From: Chloroflexi bacterium UBA5177
GTDB taxonomy: Bacteria; Chloroflexota; UBA5177
Reading direction: 5' to 3'
DNA length: 17,221 nt
Assembly (NCBI GenBank): GCA_002413265.1
Contig: DHWR01000270.1
Coordinates: forward strand, 1-17,221
A program made the position numbers and the translations under genes. The notes beneath the pieces are model-generated. The model was given only the letters and a program-made list of their open reading frames with translations, made no database searches and was not told the origin of the DNA. Within the stretch, counting starts at the first letter, position 1; each line of letters opens with the position of its first letter. Of the stretch, positions 13,970 through 17,221 are shown in pieces.

Positions 13970-16405
13970 ATGCCCGCAAGCCTTGATCAGCGGGTTCTCC
14001 TGCAAAGAGTTCTCGCACTAGAGAAATCTCAGGGTTACAAGAACAGGTCCGCCTCCGGCGGATTACCTGCCTTCCTGCAGGGACAGATTAGGAGAGCCGA
14101 TCCGGCCACCTCCACGCATCTGGCCGAAGTATCGGTCCTGCTTGCTGGGTACGAGGAGGCCGACCGAAACAGGCGCGAGGAGGCGGTGAAAGCCGCATCG
14201 CTGATCCTCGCCCAGGCACCGGGCCATCCAGTTGCGCGCGACAACCAGTCCGCGCAGGTCGCTCGCGACGGATCGACGGCAGAGGCCACTCCCGTGCCTC
14301 GAAAGAGGCTACGTCCGTCTGCCACGCCGGCCGCCGACCTCGTCGCCGACGAGGGCGCGGACGTCTTGGATCAGCCGATCGAGATCATTAAGGGCATAGG
14401 CGCAGCCGCTGTCGCCCCTCTGAAGCGCTGTGGCGTCGCCACGATTAGAGACCTTCTGTACTACGTCCCGCGGTCCCATTACGACTACCGTGACACCTCG
14501 TCGATCGCGCGCATGCGCGTCGGTGAGCCCATGACTCTGGTCGGGACCATCGTGAATGTCCGGAACAACCGGACCGCTCGCGGTTTGAGCATCACCACCG
14601 CAACCATCTCTGATGCGTCGGGTGTGGTGGCGGTCCGCTGGTTCAATCAGCCCTACCTGGCGAAAAATCTCAAGGTCAACGCGCGCATCGCGGTGACGGG
14701 GGTACCGGAGATCAACAACGGCAACAAGTCGTTTCTCCCCAAGGACTACGAGCTCATCAAGGAAGCCGATCTCACGCACGCCGCGCGTCTCGTTCCCGTG
14801 TATCCACTGACCAAAGGCCTCTTCCAGCGTGCCTTGCGTCGTTTGATCAAGGGAGCCGTCGACACCTATGCCGGGGCGCTGGTGGATCCTCTGCCGGAGA
14901 GTATCCGGGAGTCCATCTCGCTGATTCCGCTCTCCGATGCAGTTCAGCAGTATCACTTTCCCGACGACGAAGACTCGCGGCGGAACGCGCTCCAGCGTCT
15001 CGCCTTCGACGAGCTCCTGCTGATCCAGCTCGGATTCCTCATGCGCAAGGAGCGCTGGCGAGAATACGACCCGTCGATCGCGATAACCGTCGATGAAGCG
15101 CTCTCACGGCAATTCCTCGGCTCGCTGCCGTTTCCACTTACCGGTGCTCAGCAGCGTGCTGTCGACACGCTTCTGCAGGACGTGGGCAGACCAACTCCCA
15201 TGAATCGCCTCCTCCAGGGTGACGTTGGCAGCGGAAAGACAGTTGTCGCGGCCGCCCTCGTGCTGCAGGCCGTTCGCAGCGGAACACAAGCGGTGGTCAT
15301 GGCACCAACCGAGATCCTGGCGGAACAGCACCTGCGAACCCTCGAGACCTTCCTGCAGCCCTTCGGAGTCCGCTGCGAGCTTCTCGTGGGCAGCATCTCC
15401 AAATCGAAGCGCCGGCCCCTGTATGAGGCCGCACAATCCGGTGCCGTCGATCTCTTGGTCGGCACGCACGCCCTGATTCAAGAGCCCGTTCAGTTCTACG
15501 ATCTGGGCCTGGCGATCACCGATGAGCAGCATCGCTTCGGCGTCGAGCAGCGAGGCACCCTCCGCCAAAAGGGGTTGCACCCGCACACTCTCGCCATGAC
15601 TGCGACGCCGATTCCCCGCTCCCTTGCCCTCACTGTCTATGGCGACCTGGACGTAACCTCCATCGACGAGATGCCGCCTGGGAGGCTTCCGCCCATCACC
15701 ACCTGGGTTCCTCGGCCGCAAGACGCGTACTCCGTTATGCGGCAAGAAATCGAGGCTGGACATCAAGCCTTTGTCATCTGCCCAGTCATCGAAGAATCGA
15801 TCGACTCAGACATGCGCTCCGTGCTCGAAGAGCATCGCGAGCTCCAGTCCATGGTGTTCCCCAACCTCAAGGTCGGCCTGCTCCACGGCCGCATGAAAGC
15901 CTCCGATAAGGAATCCGTGCTTCGCGCCTTTCGAGACCGCGAGTATCAGATTCTCGTGGCAACCTCGGTGATCGAGGTCGGCATCGACATCCCGAATGCC
16001 ACGGTTGTCGTCGTCCGCGATGCGCACCGCTTCGGCCTGGCGCAGCTCCACCAGTTTCGAGGACGCGTCGGCCGCGGTGGAGATCAAGCCTACTGTGTGC
16101 TCTTGAGTGCGTCCGAAGGCGATGAAGCTCGGGAGCGCCTCGATGCGCTGAGCGCCATGGACGACGGCTTTCAGCTCGCCGAGGAGGATTTGCGTCTGCG
16201 CGGCCCGGGTGAATTCTGGGGCACCCGCCAGAGTGGTCTGCCTGCCCTCAAACTGGCCACGCTCGGCGACCTCGAGACCATCCAGAAAGCTCGCCACGTT
16301 GCCCAGGAAATCATTGAGGAGGACGCCGATCTCTCGTCGTCGCAACATCGACCGCTCCAGCAAGCCGTTCGGAGATTCTGGGCTGAGTCCGCGGACATCA
16401 GCTAG
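13970..16405 (+). CDS. recG: ATP-dependent DNA helicase RecG
   Basis: RecG (811 residues from ATG 13970) remodels stalled forks and branched DNA. Residues 1 to about 130 are an extra N-terminal region with a conserved-looking LEKSQGYKNRSASGGLPAFL segment and a low-complexity linker. The wedge/OB part follows, starting IKGIGAAAVAPLKRCGV near residue 140, with YYVPRSHYDYRD. Helicase motifs: Walker A GDVGSGKT with K423, APTEILAEQH, Walker B-type DEQH (518-521) in DEQHRFGVEQRG, TATPIPR, LLHGRM, VIEVGIDIPNA, and motif VI QFRGRVGR (695-702). The C-terminal GPGEFWGTRQSG is specific to RecG. An upstream TTG at 13934 is in frame but lies inside ltaE; ATG 13970 is preferred although no ribosome site is clear, suggesting coupling with ltaE. 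Ends TAG, 2 nt from the convergent DinB gene. Confidence 0.96.
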   Translation: MPASLDQRVLLQRVLALEKSQGYKNRSASGGLPAFLQGQIRRADPATSTHLAEVSVLLAGYEEADRNRREEAVKAASLILAQAPGHPVARDNQSAQVARDGSTAEATPVPRKRLRPSATPAADLVADEGADVLDQPIEIIKGIGAAAVAPLKRCGVATIRDLLYYVPRSHYDYRDTSSIARMRVGEPMTLVGTIVNVRNNRTARGLSITTATISDASGVVAVRWFNQPYLAKNLKVNARIAVTGVPEINNGNKSFLPKDYELIKEADLTHAARLVPVYPLTKGLFQRALRRLIKGAVDTYAGALVDPLPESIRESISLIPLSDAVQQYHFPDDEDSRRNALQRLAFDELLLIQLGFLMRKERWREYDPSIAITVDEALSRQFLGSLPFPLTGAQQRAVDTLLQDVGRPTPMNRLLQGDVGSGKTVVAAALVLQAVRSGTQAVVMAPTEILAEQHLRTLETFLQPFGVRCELLVGSISKSKRRPLYEAAQSGAVDLLVGTHALIQEPVQFYDLGLAITDEQHRFGVEQRGTLRQKGLHPHTLAMTATPIPRSLALTVYGDLDVTSIDEMPPGRLPPITTWVPRPQDAYSVMRQEIEAGHQAFVICPVIEESIDSDMRSVLEEHRELQSMVFPNLKVGLLHGRMKASDKESVLRAFRDREYQILVATSVIEVGIDIPNATVVVVRDAHRFGLAQLHQFRGRVGRGGDQAYCVLLSASEGDEARERLDALSAMDDGFQLAEEDLRLRGPGEFWGTRQSGLPALKLATLGDLETIQKARHVAQEIIEEDADLSSSQHRPLQQAVRRFWAESADIS

Positions 16406-16407
16406 GG

Positions 16408-16932
16408 CTATTCCCCGGTCGCTCCATCGATCCGCTCCCGAAGAAGGTCCGCGTGGCCGTCGTGTCGCGAGTACTCCCGAATCATGTGGACGGTAATCCA
16501 GCGCAGATTGACCGGCTCGTCGTCCCAGAGCTGTGCAGCCGGAGAGCCGAGATCGGGCAGGGAGGCGGCATTGCGACGCGAGGTCTCGCACGCCTCCTTC
16601 CATTTTCGAAGTACCTCGTCCGTGGGATGGCTATCCAAGTCCGTCCAAGCTCGCTCTCCATCCGCGGGGTTCTCCTGTCCCGAATACATCCCCAGATGGC
16701 CCGCCTTGCCCAGCAGTATGTACTCCAGCCAGAAGTACTCGACCTCGGTCATATGCCTCAGGAGTCCGAGCAGCGTCAGTAGCGAAGGTGGCGACGCCGC
16801 TTCCTTCAGCTGCTCTGGCGTCAGACCGGAGCACTTCCATTCGAGCGTGCTGCGCTGCGCATCGAGAAAGCCACCCAGCATGACGCGCTCGTCGCCGCTG
16901 AGAGGCGGCTCAGTCCTCTCTACCGGGGCCAC
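16408..16932 (-). CDS. DinB/DUF664-family protein
   Basis: A 174-residue protein of the DinB/YfiT-like four-helix-bundle superfamily, DUF664 branch, whose members are often metal-dependent enzymes using mycothiol, bacillithiol or other thiols; the reaction here is unknown. The family marks are LLTLLGLLRHMTEVEYFWLE, with H60 in the second helix, and the C-terminal NLRWITVHMIREYSRHDGHA then DLLRE, with H149, H157 and H160 able to complete a metal site. No signal peptide. The start is GTG at 16932, backed by a good ribosome site (GGAGGT, plus-strand 16938-16943) five bases away. Convergent with recG with 2 nt between stop codons. Confidence 0.88.
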   Translation of the reverse strand: MAPVERTEPPLSGDERVMLGGFLDAQRSTLEWKCSGLTPEQLKEAASPPSLLTLLGLLRHMTEVEYFWLEYILLGKAGHLGMYSGQENPADGERAWTDLDSHPTDEVLRKWKEACETSRRNAASLPDLGSPAAQLWDDEPVNLRWITVHMIREYSRHDGHADLLRERIDGATGE

Positions 16933-16957
16933 CGCGTACCTCCGTGCAGGAATCTAA

Positions 16958-16977
16958 CTGATTTTGCGCCAAATCAG
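16958..16977. repeat. Inverted repeat upstream of the DinB-type gene
   Basis: CTGATTT (16958-16964) and AAATCAG (16971-16977) form a perfect 7-bp inverted repeat around TGCGCC. It sits 25 bases upstream of the DinB start on the minus strand, where an operator could lie. There is no T-run, so a terminator for the upstream decarboxylase is less likely. A repeat this short could be chance. Confidence 0.3.
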
Positions 16978-17017
16978 CTCAGATGCCGAACCTCATGTTG
17001 CCTGAAAAAGATAAACG

Positions 17018-17195
17018 CTAGGCGTGCAGATCCATCTTCAGGTTCCGACAGCCCTCGAGCGCTCTTTGCAAAAGCTCCCAAACGCGCCGAAGATGTCTCT
17101 CTTGTGTCCCAAGATTCCCAATAGCCAGTCGAAGTACCACGTGATCGCGCAAAACCGTGTGAGCAATGAACGCCTCACCAGTAGCGTTGACCCGT
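17018..17195 (-). CDS. C-terminal fragment of a PLP-dependent (aromatic amino acid type) decarboxylase
   Basis: Only the last 58 or so residues are present, ending in TAG. The segment VNATGEAFIAHTVLRD, then VVLRLAIGNLGTQERHLRRV and WELLQ, matches the C-terminal small domain of group II decarboxylases (aromatic-L-amino-acid/tyrosine decarboxylase type), where 'N-x-T-G-x-x-x-x-S/A-H-T' and 'L-R-x-x-I-G-N-x-x-T' are typical. The PLP lysine lies in the missing part, so activity and substrate cannot be judged. The frame runs on to the window end, but those bases are adapter, not gene. Confidence 0.75.
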
Positions 17196-17221
17196 TCTCT
17201 TATACACATCTCCGAGCCCAC
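17196..17221. other. Nextera transposase adapter left at the contig end
   Basis: The last 26 bases, from TCTCTTATACACATCT through CCGAGCCCAC, are the reverse complement of the Tn5 mosaic end plus the Nextera read 2 adapter. Translated on the minus strand they give MGSEMCIR, a well-known artefact peptide start. They are library sequence, not genomic DNA. Confidence 0.96.

Noticed and set aside
1..17221. CRISPR array, insertion sequence, prophage or defence island
   Set aside because: No regularly spaced repeats, transposase, integrase, terminal repeats or known defence genes were seen on either strand.

Overview
The window is GC-rich, gene-dense bacterial chromosome. It reads as a contig from a shotgun metagenome or single-cell assembly, because its right end runs into a Nextera sequencing adapter (17196-17221). 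No gene fixes the taxon. RecG with a long N-terminal extension, a lone Flp pilin, class 1B dihydroorotate dehydrogenase and an MtaD/MtnA salvage set would fit Chloroflexota, with Actinobacteriota as an alternative; this is a weak inference. The code appears standard: seven genes end in TAG.

Layout. (a) 1-3934, signalling: the end of a GGDEF-EAL cyclic-di-GMP protein, then a convergent 900-residue PAS-GAF-GAF-PAS histidine kinase. (b) 4112-5421, cell envelope: a Flp-type pilin with a strong terminator, then a YihY/BrkB-type membrane protein gene broken by one in-frame TAG. (c) 5505-10262, nucleoside salvage: a PnrA/BMP-type lipoprotein, a small unknown protein, an MTA/SAH-type deaminase, a 6-oxopurine nucleoside phosphorylase and methylthioribose-1-phosphate isomerase. 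The last three genes overlap tightly (GTGA and CTGA junctions). (d) 10498-11350: a small membrane protein locus that is either frameshifted or a coupled pair, then the tmRNA gene ssrA with its own promoter. (e) 11354-12307, minus strand: pyrD, convergent with ssrA and only 3 nt from it. (f) 12404-16405: metallophosphoesterase, threonine aldolase and recG in one tight run behind an extended -10 promoter. (g) 16408-17195, minus strand: a DinB/DUF664 protein and the C-terminal end of a PLP-dependent decarboxylase, cut by adapter.

The most coherent biology is region (c). The lipoprotein could bring in purine nucleosides. The deaminase would turn methylthioadenosine (or 5'-deoxyadenosine) into the 6-oxo form, the phosphorylase has the Asn that marks 6-oxopurine preference, and MtnA isomerises the released sugar phosphate. 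This is the deaminase-first route to methylthioribulose-1-phosphate, without MTA phosphorylase or MTA nucleosidase. I saw no CRISPR array, insertion sequence, phage gene, rRNA or canonical tRNA gene, and no clearly novel multi-gene defence or mobile system. The unusual points are local: the amber-interrupted gene, a CTG start codon, a terminator hairpin inside the end of pyrD, an atypical tmRNA tag end and an altered phosphoesterase motif.
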